Shown: positions 12,501 through 26,710 of the stretch, in pieces
Position numbering within the stretch: position 1 is the stretch's first letter
How the letters are laid out: each line of letters starts with the position of its first letter
NCBI RefSeq assembly: GCF_963662255.1
Contig: NC_085048.1
Location: 98,654,729 to 98,718,728 of the forward strand
DNA from: Cinclus cinclus
Lineage: Eukaryota > Chordata > Aves > Passeriformes > Cinclidae
DNA length: 64,000 nt
Reading direction: 5' to 3'
Notes under the pieces: model-generated
Databases searched by the model: none
What the model was told of the DNA's origin: nothing
Seen by the model: only the letters and a program-made list of their open reading frames with translations
Made by a program: the position numbers and the translations under genes

Positions 12501-15076
12501 AATGAACTTTAATATGCAAGATTTTTCCTCTTATAGATATCTATCCTGTGATATTTTACTTTTAACCAGCTACTTGAACAGAACTGATGATTTTGAAGGA
12601 AGATACTAGCTCTTGCATTGTAGCAAAACATGTTCAAAATGAGTTGTCTGAATTTGTTTCTCACAATGCCATCCACCACTACCACCAAGGCATATACCAA
12701 AATGCTTGGAGCATTCAATTTTGCCATTAAATAGATAAGAAACATGAAATATAGAAAGAGGCACTATAAACAGAGACTAGGAAGGGAGACTGGGTGGTTC
12801 AGTGAATGCTATACTAACCAATGGAACCCAAGCCAGATACATGCAAACCACTACTATTTATTTATTAGTCAGCATGTGAAAGATCAGTGGTTTCAGCCTG
12901 GTTTGCTAGTAGAAAACTGCATACTACAGCTATCAGTTTCAGGTGGCATTTAGACAAAAAGACATTTGGACAAGAAGACAAAACCCTGAGATCAGTTTAC
13001 TTAATAGACAATGTTACTTTAAGTCAGGGTTGTCAGGATTTTAGCTAAAATAATAAATATTTCATGATTCAGCTTGCTATCTATAGACAGCTGCATGGCT
13101 TTGAGAGACACCTAAGAATGTAAATACCTGGTGCAGAACCTGTGAATCTCAGTTACCCTGCTTTCCAGAGTAAATTTAACCTGCCTCTAGTTTAGGCTTC
13201 TGTTCCAGCATTCAGCCAGACTCACAGTCACTGTGCAAACCTCATGAGGCATCTGCATTACATATCAGGCTGCAGCACAAAAAGTTCAGGAGATATTCCT
13301 CCAGAGCAAGACACAGAAACACAAGACACAAAGGGTAAGGCATCTTAACCTTCCCAATCCTTTCTATGGCCAGCTGCAGAAATGTTACTGGTCTTCTGAA
13401 ACACTCATTAGCATAGCTAATGATCTTAAAAAGTCAATTAATATAGAGAATCAACTGCATTTTAAACGGCTGTGCCTGTATCATCCTGAAATTCCCCTGG
13501 CTAAAACGGTTTCTTGCCAACAGAAAAATTGCATTGCTTTTTAAACATCAGAAATGTGTATCAGGTTATAATTTACAGCTAACTTACAGGATAGCTTGGA
13601 AAAAAAAAAATCTATTTGCAAGCCAAAGAAATTCTGTCCACTGTATTTTCTCCCTGACAGACTCATATGGAAAATTCCACAGGAATAGCACATTCACTGA
13701 ATTGTATCAAGAGAAACATATCAATCTTGCATTGCTTGATCCAAATGCTTCAGCCCACAATAGTTTTATTATAGTCAAAATTGCTTTTGGCAATTTGGGT
13801 AATGTATTGGCAGTTAAGGGTATTTTTATCCCTTTTCTTTAAACAACATTTGACATTTCAGCAACTAAAATGAAGGAGATTGGAGATTGTCAGCCTTCAT
13901 TCCAGCTGTAAGAATAGATTTGCTCATATTCCTTAGAATAACAGGAATATAATATTAAATATTTCCATCGAGGCATATCTATATTTCTCATACAGAAATG
14001 CAGAAAGCTAAACAAGATACTTTTGAAAATTCTACTGGCTTCCCCTACATGACCAAACTACAAATGGACTGCATTTAATATTGATCTAGTTCACTAGCAA
14101 GGAGAAAGAGCATGCACAGTGAAGTCACTGGGGAAGAAAAATCCATGCAAGGATATAAAAACAACCACTCCAGGAATCAAGCACCATATCCAGCTCTGAG
14201 GGCACAGAGTTTTCATTTGTGTGGTTCTTTTCTCTCTTTTTTTCCAAAATTGCTTCCCTGACTGTAGTCTGAGTTTCTGTGCATTTTCCCCCTCCCAGCT
14301 TTGTCTTTCTTTTGGAAACTTTATAATTTGGGGGTGCAATATCACACATACTCATCCATTTATTTAAGATGTGAGATATTCACTGTGACACAGCTGATGT
14401 GTAAAAAGAGCCAGTGGATCCAGGTGGGAAGACAGAACACAAGCAGATCTATTGGACTAAATTAAATCTAAGGATTCTGCCAAGACAGGTGCTCATGATG
14501 AACCACAGTCTTGTGAAAGCCTGTTATTTACAAATAGATAGTGCTATTTGGAGCAGTACTCAATTTCGGGAAGATGGAGAGAGAAAGAAAGAAAGAAAAA
14601 CATCAGAAAGCAGTAAATTCTAGAGTCGCAAGTCTTGGCTTCTAGACGTCCCTGGTAGACCAAAGGTTATGTAGAAGACAAGAAGCTTTGAAAAGTGTGC
14701 CTTGCTGGTCAATTTGAACTGTATTTCCTGGAAAAAAAGGGGGTTTTGAAGCTGCAATTACAACTCTCTCTGAACTCAGAGCACATAAGAGGATAAAAAT
14801 GATCTTGTTACTGCATTATGAAATGTCTGACCTATCTGTCTCTCAGTGTAGAACTTAAAACATTTTTGGCTAAAATCAGCTGCATTTTAATTTAGTTTTG
14901 TAACTCTCCTATGTAAGTAAGTGAAACACAGCCCTAAGGACTTGTATTTTTCTTTTTCTTGGAAATATAGAAAGAAAAGTATCTTTTTAAAGCAGCCAAA
15001 CCTATAAGTCAGCTAGATCCCTGTATTTTAAGTGCAGTTTCATAATATTCTCTGAGGATCATGACTATCAGAAAAT

Positions 15077-15115
15077 GTGCTGAAGGTGCTAAAGGTGCTA
15101 AAGGTACTAAAGGTT
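15077..15115. repeat. Short tandem repeat of GTGCTAAAG
   Basis: About four imperfect 9-bp units (GTGCTGAAG, GTGCTAAAG, GTGCTAAAG, GTACTAAAG). No function suggested. Confidence 0.75.
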
Positions 15116-17312
15116 GCATGAATCTACCCCAAGGCTCTGAACTAAAGCAAAGTCAATGAGCTTGAAAAAATATGGTTGTTGCTTTGCCAGCTCACTGCTG
15201 AATGCTCTGAGACACTTTTTCAGAAACCATGATGAACCTGCCAATTGCTTTTGCTGCAGGTGAGGTGAGCATGAACTTTCAATACATGGCAGTTCTATGC
15301 TAATTTAAAGAAAACTTAAGTGCAGGATTATTTACTTTGTATTTACTGCAGGTAAAGAAACATGCACTTACAAGGACTGTGCAGCTTTACATCACACTGT
15401 AAGGTCATATCCTGACTTAAATCAGGCAAATTTTTTTTAAGTGCACTTAAGATTTATCAGTGTGAGTTGGCATTCAGCAGATTCACTTGATCAAACTTGT
15501 GTGGCTTTGTAAATCTTAATTTGTTATCACAATAACTTGACATGTTTGCTATAACGAAAAATTCCACAAATTTTAAACTGAATATGTTTGTGCATTATGT
15601 TATAAGACAAACTGCACACAAACACTTTCAATATCACTGGCTTCATTCTACCTAAACTACTGCTGCACATTAGGAAAGCAGCTATTTCACAAGTCTTCTA
15701 TCCCATTTGATGATTAAATTTATTTTTTCAAATATCATCCACCACAAGTTTGCATATTACATGAAGAAGAAAATGGGAAATTTTAATCCATTTAAAAGAC
15801 TGTAATTCTTGCACATAGGATTTTTGCATTACACTGAGCTTTCTAATTCCAAAGGCTTGTTTCTACGGAAAATTTTTTTAGGTCTTATTTGTTAAATACT
15901 TTGTAGGACCGAGGGAGAAAAGAATGGCTAAGTAATCTGGAGTTATTAGTATTTACTTTGTCCCTCGCTATGAAAAGAATAGGATTGAAAATCATGAGAA
16001 CTGATGTGGCAACTTGGGAACTCCTGTGTGAAATTGCATTAAAACCAACATTAACTGCCAATTTTAATCAATATTGAAATTCCATTTTTTAAAAAGTAAA
16101 TATTCATTGTTCAAATATGACTTTAATGGCAGCCAGAATCTAATATTCATTAATTCTGTATAAATTCAGAGTTTTATCAATACTACTGATTTGTGAGATA
16201 TGACTTAAAGTAGGGGAATACACCAATCCTAAGATAAATTCAATTTATGTTTCTCCTTTCCCAAGAAGGGTTTGATTTGTACCTCAGCAGACTCTTTATT
16301 CTGGTCTTGACTACCAAACCAAAAGAGCCAAACCTTAAAAACCACGGAGACAGAAATGTACAATCCCTGTCATAGATTTGTAGGAGCAGCAAGAACATTT
16401 CTCTAAGTTTTCAAGAAATGGAGTGTGCTACGCCTGATAATCTCCATTTCCTTAGACATCATCTCTCCAAGTTCCTGTTCAAAACAAGGGGCCCTCAGCT
16501 TCCAGGGGAATTTTGCTGTCTCCTCTGAGCCCAAGAAATCTGGAGGAATTATGACTTGGAAGAGGATTTCACAATAAGATGGCTATCTAAATAACTTTTA
16601 TAATCTGGACCTTAATAGCTGTAATTCAGCTGATAAAAAAATACACCAAAAATACTGAGACCATGGTGCTCCAGGCAACAGATGCAGCTGATCTCCAAAT
16701 GTACCCTTAGGAGCCTGAAGAACCTGTGCTACTTCTTTCCACTTAAACCCAGTGAAGTAAAAATAACCTAAATTACAGCAATCTTTGTATAAAAGGTACA
16801 TACACATTTAATTATTTCTTTTTTTTTTCATGGAGAGAATTGGAATATTTGTTGTACATTGTCTAGATTATAAGTGAAAACAGGAAAAAAAAAAAGCAGA
16901 AACAGATCTGACACATTAGCCTTTCTGACACTGATATTGACTGTGCCCATTTATATCAAAACCATGGCTGTCAAAACTCATTACATTTTAAAATATAAAT
17001 AAGCACAACTTAAGTATGCTTATCCATAATTTACCTTTTTGTAGAAAAAAAATGTTTATGTTTAGTTAAATTAACACAACAAAGAAAATAATTTAAATAT
17101 TTCCTTTTACCCTTATATCATGTACAATGTTCTTAAGAATAAGCAGATTGGAAACTAGGTGGCATAGAAAGGAAGAGAATTTGGACTGTGACTTTATTTT
17201 AAGAATAGGTTCCTCTTGATTTACAGGTGTCTTCATCCCAAAACCAGTTATCATAAAATAGTTACAACTAAATCTCACACTCATATCCTTTATTTGTTGT
17301 TTGTTTGGGGTA

Positions 17313-17334
17313 TTTTTTTTTTTTTTTTTTTTTT
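17313..17334. repeat. T22 run
   Basis: A homopolymer of 22 T on the plus strand; poly(A) in the NRXN1 transcript, intron 12. It may be length-variable. Confidence 0.9.
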
Positions 17335-20300
17335 GCAATTTAAATGCTGAATTATAACATTTTGCCTAATTAAGAAGAATGAGAATAATATTTAAAGGCT
17401 TATTATTATTATTGATTATTTAACTGTTTTAAAATATTTTTATAATTATCATGGGTCAAAAAGCACAATTTATTGACACTGCTTATTCTTGTATACTTCT
17501 AGGTAGACAGGAGTCAAGGAAGGAGGACTAATATAGATATTTCAGATTGTTTTCAGAAATTACAAATGGATGAATACAAAGGTAGATCTCAGTTCTATGA
17601 TCAGCCTCCAATGACTTTGATGGGCATACTTTGCATGCCGGAGTAGAAAAGCATAGATTTAGTTCATGGAGTTGTTTTCCACATTGAGAGACTCTCTCCA
17701 ATGCTTTTGTGCCATTTATCATCTCTGTAGGATTTTGCACAGCATCAGCTAGTGACAACTTTTTATTTAACAAAACAAGTAAGCTTCTTGACAGAAGTGC
17801 CTACTTGCACTTTCTTAAGGTGTGCTCTGTATCTTGATTTATGCAATTTTAGGGAATCAAGGATCCCTGTTGTTGACTTTCAGAGGTGGTGCTGCTCTTA
17901 TTCACAGCCAATTAGCTTGTCGGCTGAGTTCCTAAGTGTCTTGTCTCATGTCAGTGATGCTGTCAGCTGGCTCCTGTTAGCTGGAGATGCAAGAATACTT
18001 CTTCCCCCCAGAACAAATGGTGTGGTCGTTTCCTCCCAGGAAACAGCAGCCTTGCTTTCAAGCTGCTGAAATGTTACATAGCAGAAACTGCAGAGACAGT
18101 TCGAAGTATACCAGTAACCACAACAAAAATACAGCAGGTAATTTTCACCAATATTTGACAATTACAGAGCTTAAATTTTGGTAGAACTGTAACTCCTTAA
18201 ATGGCAGCGAGCATGATTGTTATTTTTTACCTCTGATGTCATTTCCACAAGTCATATATAAACAGTCCATGGCATGTAAGTGAAAGATGGAATTGTTGAC
18301 TTACCTATCTGAGCCTTCTTTTCCAGACAGATTTTACTACTAGTGAGAAAAGCCTTAATGTGCAGAGACAGAGAGGAACATTTACCTAATGAAATTTTAT
18401 TTCTACATACATGCACTTCACTCCCTGGAGGAAAATCTCACAGAATATAAAATGAATGAGAAATAATACCAAAGATTTAGTAAAAGCTACATGAACCACA
18501 GCTCCCTTTTTTCCTTAATTGCTTTTCCTCATTCCATGTCTCGGTCTTCATCTTGTGTCTTGTTGCTTCAAGACTGCCTAGACAAATAACTGCTGAAGAA
18601 TTCCTTGCACACTTCCCAAAGGGGACTGCATCTCAGAAAGCCAACTTTATCTTGATGTCTCAGCTCAACAGAGCAATATCTCCTTTGAAGTGACTTGTCT
18701 GATGGATTGAGGCCTAGAAATCAGCTGGAAGGGAGTGTAAGTTGACCTCTTGACGTGTCATCCAAAAGAGTAATGTGCTTGGATGGAGATTTCAACAACT
18801 ACCTGAATATAATTCATTAAAGTCATTGTCAAGAAGAGATAATAGGGAAGCAGTTATGTGGTTCCAGTAATAAGCTACTGAGTGCTTAAAATGTTATGAT
18901 AGATATTTCATGCATTTTAATAGACATAAATGCAAAATGTGCTAGATACAGAGTAAGTGCTTTTAATATAAGTAACTGCTCATCAGTGACATGCACTGGG
19001 TAGATGCTTTTAATGTTATCAGCTTTTTAAAAAAAAGCACATTGAAAAATGAATTACTGTTCTTATAACATTAATGAAGAATAATGTAGCTGAGAGCTTG
19101 CTGGTCTCCTTCATCAAGACTGAACTTATGAAAGCCTTGCTGCAGAGAAGTGAAGCAAGGATAAAAGAGCCACCTTTCTGAAACAACCACGGAACTAAAA
19201 CTGATAGATACTTACACAAAGGTTTTATGTAGATGCAGTAAAGGAGGGGCCATCAAAATGCCACAGATGACTCAGAAACCAGATTCTGTGAGCTTGTATT
19301 TATGCAAATAGGTGGACAACTCAATATCTGTGCTAGGTATGGAAAGGACAAAAGCTCTAAGCCCATGTGCTGAACTCTACAGTCTATAATCAGATTTCAC
19401 TGTTCTTAGTGCTGAAAGAGTAGGGTAATACCTTACTAGGGATTTATTCCAGACTTCCAACAGAACAAATATAGAAATGTAGCAAAATGATTTTGATTTA
19501 TGCAAAATTTTAGTTTGTCACCCTTGTCATTTTTCCTTTCTTTGATGAAGAAGAGGGAGCCAAACATTCCCCGAGCAGCTTGGCTCTCCTTAACAGACAA
19601 AGCTGAGAAATAGGATCAGGTCTGACTCTCACTGAAATTAGTTGCACTTTTTTTGATCACTTAGAAGTAGTATCTATTAACATGAGAGGAACAGACAGAA
19701 ACTTAGCAATTCCCCTTAGCATATGCCAGACCTACTGCAATGCTCACTGGCAGTGCTCATGAGAACCAGACACCACATTCCAATTTCACTCTCTTTGATT
19801 CTGTTTGCCCTTTCCCTTATTTCCTACCAAATGCTTATCCATTCTTTTAAGAAAAAATAAAAATCACAAACACTTATTCTATGACTTCCTTGCAACTGTA
19901 TATTAGGACAGAATGAGAGCTGTGAGCATGTGATGTTCTGATCAGAAAAGCAGTATCTACTTACAGAGAGATAGGAATTTGGTTGGTTTTCCTTGAAAAG
20001 TTCTTGAGATAGCACAGCATCAATGAATTACTAAAGCTTTGTTTTTGGAAAAAGTCCTATTCACTTACTTAATAGATTTAAATTCTTTCTGAACTAAACT
20101 ATTAATGTTTTTAATATTTTTTACACAGATTTTTTGGAAAAAAAACCTAACAAAAACCAACTAGTTTTCCGTTCCCCCAAAATAAGTCTTCAAAGTGTAG
20201 GATTGCAATACTGCAATGTTTCTCCGTAGAATTTTAATGCATAAGCACTTCTAAATGCTTTCTGCAAACATATAAATAAATGTTACTCTCAAGAGCATTA

Positions 20301-20513
20301 TATCTCGGAGAGTTCTAAGAAACAAAGGCAGAAAAAGCAAAGAAAGGTGTTTTTAAATGAAGTCAGAAAGTATTTGAAATCTCTGTATAAATTTAGAAAC
20401 ATCATTAACTCACCAATGCTGAGTTACTGTTATTTTTTCTTAATATGGAATGCCAACAATGAATTTCTTTTTTAAAGAGCTACAGACCAAAATTTCTGGC
20501 CAGAAAGCTCTAA

Positions 20514-20561
20514 GTAAAAAATAAAAAACCAAAAAAGAAAGAAAAAAAGAAAAGAAAAAAA
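20514..20561. repeat. A-rich low-complexity tract
   Basis: Plus strand composed of A with scattered G, C and T (AAAAGAAAG words). Simple sequence within intron 12. Confidence 0.8.
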
Positions 20562-23500
20562 TTTATTCACAATGTTTAGCAAATATAAAAGAACCATCTT
20601 GATTAATGGCTTAATTTGTCTTGATTTGACAGTTAATCAAGAAGTTTTCTGAGAATTTGTTGAAATATTGGCTTGTGTCATCTGCTGCCATCTGTGTGTT
20701 AACACTCCAATTTTCATGAAATCTGATTACAAATTTTAGAATGAGTGTATACTACCCAGTTGATGAGAGATTTATTTTTTTCAGCCTAATGTTTCTGTAA
20801 GTCTGTGATTACTTTCACTAGCAATTTCATGTTCCTCTGAATACAGGGTATAAACTAGTGATGAAATAATTAGGGAAAGAAGTTGCAAATTAAGCTGGGA
20901 AATGGCACATAAGACCAGCAAGTTCAGCACTGTGCTTTCAAGAGCAGCACAGAAAAGCAGAACTGTTCTGTAGTAATTACGACTCCAAGAGTCACAGCTT
21001 CCAGTGACAGACATGTTCAGGACTCCTGGAGCTGTAAAAACAGCCTTATCTCAGAAAGTCCTTGATGTATTTCCATTTCATTTTTTAAAAAAATCAATCT
21101 ATTAACCTCCTGCTGCTTCTTATGGCTGCATAATCGTATATTCATAAAAATGCATTAATATTATCTTAGTTTTTTTGTTTTGGTTTGTTTTTTTTTCCCT
21201 AGCATGCCTAGCTGCCCCATGTAGGAAAGCTAATCCATACTTGTAATCCTCCCCATTGCAGTGACCTGTATTTACCCCATTTAAGTTAATCGTGAGGAAC
21301 AGGAATTGAACACACATGGAGTGCTCAGGAAGCAGATAAACCATGACTACATAATAGCATAATGCTTTCTCTTCTGGTCTTGCCTCCTCTCCCTACATCT
21401 ACTCCCATCCACTGGGATTTCTGGCCACTTCTGAGCACTGAACTGTTTTACAAAAGCTATTTACAATGACTGCGCAATTTCTTCAGCTCAGTGCCACCAC
21501 ATTCCATTGCTATGCTCGCATAATTAAGGTTACTTTTTTCTAGCATAAATTATTTTGTGAGCATCACTATTTAATTCCACCTACCACTTTACTGTGCAAT
21601 CATTCAGCATTTTGGAGCCCCTCAGAAAACCCTCAAACATGGCACTTCATTGGGTTTTCTTAAATAATCACATTGCATTTGCAAATAATATTATCTCCGT
21701 GTTCATCTTCGTCTCTCAATCACTTATGAATAAGTTAGCAGAGATTCCTGTGAGAGCAGCTGGGAGCAGAGCTTTATTGTGAAATGGCTGCCATGGCAGT
21801 CTGGTTCACTAACATGAATGACATTACATTAGCTGTTATATTATTCTTCTCCAGAAGAAAATATTATTCAATTCCTTAGCTATAACTGATTAGAACAGAA
21901 TTCCTTACTACTCCTGCAAGATTTGATTCTAACACCCACTTTCTGTCACAGAAAAAAAATTGTGAGGATAATTTAAATCACCAGTCCTGAAATGTGATTA
22001 AGTAATCTTACTTCTCAAAAGCTAAAGGAGGAAAATATAAAAGAAAATAAGAGAAATTTAGGACCAGCTATATATGAAAAACTGACTTTCAAGTGCTTCT
22101 TCCCATTAAAATATTTAAAAAGCCTAGTCTACTTCTCCTGGAAAGTCCTTTTATGAAAGATTTGCTAAGACCAGTATGAGCTAGACACACATAGCTTCCT
22201 TGCATATAAATCAAGATTTATTAATTCAAGACAGTCTATTCTTACAGATCCAGCACATCCTGGAGGCTGCTTTGTCCCTCTTGGTAAAATAAGAGGCTAT
22301 GTGCTTGCAGCAATCTCTGCTTTCCTATCCCCCAAGAGCCCTCTTGTCATATTTAGTGTTTTAGAGGATCTCCTGCTCCCTGCTCCCCTTCCTGAGCTCA
22401 GGCTGAACGATCAGAGGGAACAACTTCAGTCTACTTGAGGCTGCTCCCTTGGGCTTTGCTTGTGAAACTTAGGCAGCATTCCAGAGCTCAGAGCTCATTG
22501 ATACATTACCACACTCTGGCCCTGACTCAGATAGCCCCATATATCCACCAGGCTTACAACTGTCTATACCTGGCATTGCAAAAATTGAAGTATACACTCA
22601 AACATCACAAATGGAAAGTCTATTACTTCTCACCAATCTTAAAGGAGTTTCCAAAAATATTTAAGTGGTAGTGCTAACAGGTCTTCACCTGAATGTTACA
22701 CTAATGATTTTTCACCACCAATTAGGGCAACTAATTTTCAGATTTACATAAATAGCCTTGTGTTTAAGCCCTTAATTTTGCCTTACTGTGGCTATTGCAG
22801 AGCACACTGCTGTGCCTTGAGAAAGACACAGATGTATTTCTACTGTATTGATTAGTGAGGACCCTGTTAAACCAGCTATATTTTTAAAGTATCTTGAACA
22901 GAATGCATGACGTAAAGAAGACAAAAGTAAGATGGATGAGAAGAGTGAAAAAAACAGGAAAGATGCATACACACAAAAAAAGGAAAACATCTCTTTTCTA
23001 GTCAGAGAAATTAAAATAAAATTTTACTGACAGCTTGCCAGCAGACTAATGGCAATTTTCTCCTCTGTTAGCAAAGGAAGAGCAAACATAGACTAATAGA
23101 GGTTTTATAAGGAACAAGTGGAATGCAGGCACAGAAATAAACTGTATTGCTGTCCTTCATGCAGGCTGAAAGCACTGATAGAGCAAATCTCTCAGTCCCC
23201 AGCAGCCAACCCTGAAAGCTTTGTTAGGGACAAAGTATCATAGACCCTTAAATGGTCAACCGGCATATATAAAGTCTTTATTTTCACTTTAATGAAGGTT
23301 TGAGCTTTTTTTTCTGCTAATAAGATTGTCTCCCATGCCCCAGCTAAGCAGGTGCAGGTAGGGGGCCTTACCACTGACTTTGACAAATTATATCTGCAAG
23401 ACTCTTCTCCAGACTTCTTCATAATAAGCTAGTTGATTTAGGTTTTCTCATGCTCATTATTAGTTCAAGATTTCTTAACAACTATAACTGCATAATGAAG

Positions 23501-26500
23501 AGGTAAAAATCGAAGCTTTTTTGATAACTTGAGCATTTCCCTGCAAAATTCCCGAGATAACCAAAACGTGGGGTCGATATGAGAAATCAGTATAACAGAA
23601 GACTGATTTTCTCAATCACTCACTAAGTGAGAGAACTCATTCTTGGAAGTCCAATATGCTTTCATTGTTACCTTCTCAGAGTCCCTTCAATCCAAGCTAT
23701 TCATGTGAAATTTCCCAAAAAACCACAACATAAAATGGATTTCAGACATTTATTATCTTTTGTGGATAGCCCCTTAGCTGGCATCCCCTAATAGGTACCC
23801 TCTTCAAGATACTCAATGACTTTTCCTCATGCTTGAAACTCCTTAAAATTTGGCATGAGATATTTCCCAGGTTCAACATCCAGCTTGTTTTACAAGCCTC
23901 TTTCAGAAGAGAATAATTGTGATGTACATAACTGAAGGCGCACACATTTACCCAGAAACTTTTCCAACGTTTCCCTTCAGTAGTCTGAAATATCACTTCC
24001 TTAATTGATATGGATCAAGCATTCCACATCTCAAGAAGTGATGTTTGCCTTTGTGTACATAACACGTACTTTTCCGGGATGTTGCTGCTTAGATCTTGCC
24101 CAGATGAATTAATTTTGGGATAGCATAAATCTGTGTTGCTGAAAAAAATTTCTACTAGAGGTTGTTTTTCTACTGTCCCTGCACCATCCTGCCTCCCCCT
24201 CATCCTGTTTCATCCTACAACAGGTGTCAGAAAACTGCAGCAAGTCAAAATTAACAATTTTGTTAACAGGTCACATTAGTCAAATTCATCACATAGACAC
24301 TTGAACCTTTTGTGCTGGCAGCAAAGCAATGGACAATGTAAGAGAAGGACCAGCAGACAGGAAGAGAGTTAGAAGAACACAGTTTTTAAAGTAAATGACA
24401 GTTTTTTTAGAGACAGATGAAATTCTGCAACACAGAATGGTATACAAACTTTAGAAACATGATCAGCAGTGGCACTGCTGGTTCACTTTACTCTCATTCA
24501 AGTAGCAGCCACTACTTTTCTCCAGAGCAGGTGGGCAAGCAGACTGCAGGACGAGGTGAATGGCTTTGCAATCACTGCCCCAGTGAGCCAATTAAAGTGT
24601 TGCACTCACAGGGTATAACCAGTGCAGCACCATTTCTTTCAACTCTCTATTTAGAGAAAATTAGAGGCATCTCCCATAACTGGCTTCTGTGGTTACACAG
24701 AATAAATTATGTGCTAACCTTTAATGACTTCAGCCCTCCAGATTATATTTATACAGACAGACTCTTTTGCTTTCAAACCTGAACTTTCTACCCAAACTGA
24801 GCTGTTTTCAACCTTTGTTCCAAACATAGTGCATGGAACAAGACAGGACGGTCTTAGTGCAGCCTCAGAGCTGAGTACTGAGGACTCCAGTGAGAGTCTC
24901 TGAGTAAAGCAGCAGTTTTCCCTTTCTTATTACATGCTACTAGCAACTAGAAGATTGTAATCAGAATTTGACTGTATAGGACCAGGTATGGTTTCAGTTT
25001 TGTTGCATAGCAACATACTGTTTTTCAGGAAATTATATTAAAAGGGGGCTTAAAACTCATATTGCTGAATGAGAAGGAATCCAATGACTTTCTGTTCTAA
25101 ATCTGCAAAGTATAGGCAAAGTTTTAAAAGAATTATTTATAATTGTTTCAAACTTCATGCTGCAAGTGGAGAGAAGTTCCTGACTGAACTTGCAGAGAAA
25201 GTACCCTGCTGATTTGCTGCATGTCCTCTGTGGTAAAATTCTTTTACATACTTTTGCCAGGCTGTCAGCCACACTTAATGAGGGAAAGATCAAAACTCAT
25301 GCAATTCATAAGCACTATGTAAGAAAACAGGCCAAGTACAAAATCTTACATTTTGGCTTGAGCTATGAAATTGAATCATTTTCTGCTGCCAACAACCACA
25401 ACAACGAAAAAGAGAGAGAGCAAATAATATATAATAATATATTCTAATAACTCTTCACCAGATAGTGGAATGTGAAAATGCAATGGAAATGTATTAACAA
25501 TGTATTAACAATTTGCTTATCACAGTAGATTTAAGAATATCCATAAGAGCACTGCTGAAGATTCTGGATTTTGCAATAAAATGCAGTTTTACAAGCAGTA
25601 GCTTTCAAAAGGATGTATAGTCTCCACATAAGATTTTCTGCTGCTTAAAATTCATGTACACATTGAAAATATAATATAATTGAACACCATTGCTGGTTCT
25701 TTAATAGATACAAGTCTCCTCTTATTTACCAATAATCTGACAAAGCTCCTTGTCATACCCTGGATTTGTAGCATACTTTGACAAGAAAGAAATGTTTCAG
25801 TAACAGATGTTTCCAAATAAAATAACTTAATCATCTGTAATGTGCACATCTGCAGAATAGGAAAAATTTTAAAGAATGAGCATACAAAACAAGGAAAAAA
25901 AGGTTAAGGACTATAGAGAAGAAGAACAGAGAATTGAAATGGCATGTGAAAGTAAAATGAGAGGAACAATAAATTATATGGAGAATGGGTGAATAACTAG
26001 ATAGACACAAGAACGAGGGGTGCATGTAAATGCAACCACTGAAGGGGCACTTCACTGGAAAAAACAAAGAGAAAACCTTCCAAGCCCAGGAAATTCTTCC
26101 TAAATTAGGTGGACACCCAGCTTGCAAACCTGGTTCACACATTCCCTGGGGAATTTTGTACACAGTTACTGTCATGGTACTCTCTGCTCCCTGACATCCT
26201 GCAATTCATAATAATTTCTTCTGACAGTTCTACATCGGAGTATAAGTGAATCCAGTGCCATTGCTCTGTGAGTTATTGCCTACAGAAGCAAAGTTGTGCA
26301 CTAGAAAACTAACCTAAATCTCCCCTGCACTGTGCACCACAAGCTGAGAAATCTTTCACAGCACCATTCAAAAACCCATCCTGCAGTTTTTGATATTGAA
26401 CAAAAGTATCAGACTGGAAAATAAGAGCCAGATATTTACCAATTAATATTATTAGTGGTATCAACTAATTAAAAAACCTCTTACAGTTCTACTTGGCTAA

Positions 26501-26674
26501 CTCATATAAAATATAGAAAATTTACTTCCAGAAATGATAATGCAATGATAATAATAAAAATCCTCACTGCCCAAAAGATGAAACAATGTGTAAGACTGCA
26601 GATGTCTGTGACAAAAGCATATTGAATATTAAAGCCAGCAGTCATTACAGTTGTCTGGATTCTTTCAGATACTA

Positions 26675-26710
26675 GTATTTTGGAATCTTTAATATTTTGG
26701 AATCATTAAA
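26675..26710. repeat. 17-bp direct duplication
   Basis: TATTTTGGAATCTTTAA is followed at once by TATTTTGGAATCATTAA, differing at one base. A recent local duplication is the simplest reading. Confidence 0.75.

Noticed and set aside
13534..13842. 102-codon plus-strand frame in intron 12
   Set aside because: AT-rich sequence, no similarity to a known family, no supporting signals.
24417..24782. 121-codon plus-strand frame
   Set aside because: Longest non-NRXN1 frame, but no known motif and no neighbouring promoter or splice context; a frame this long is expected by chance in 64 kb.
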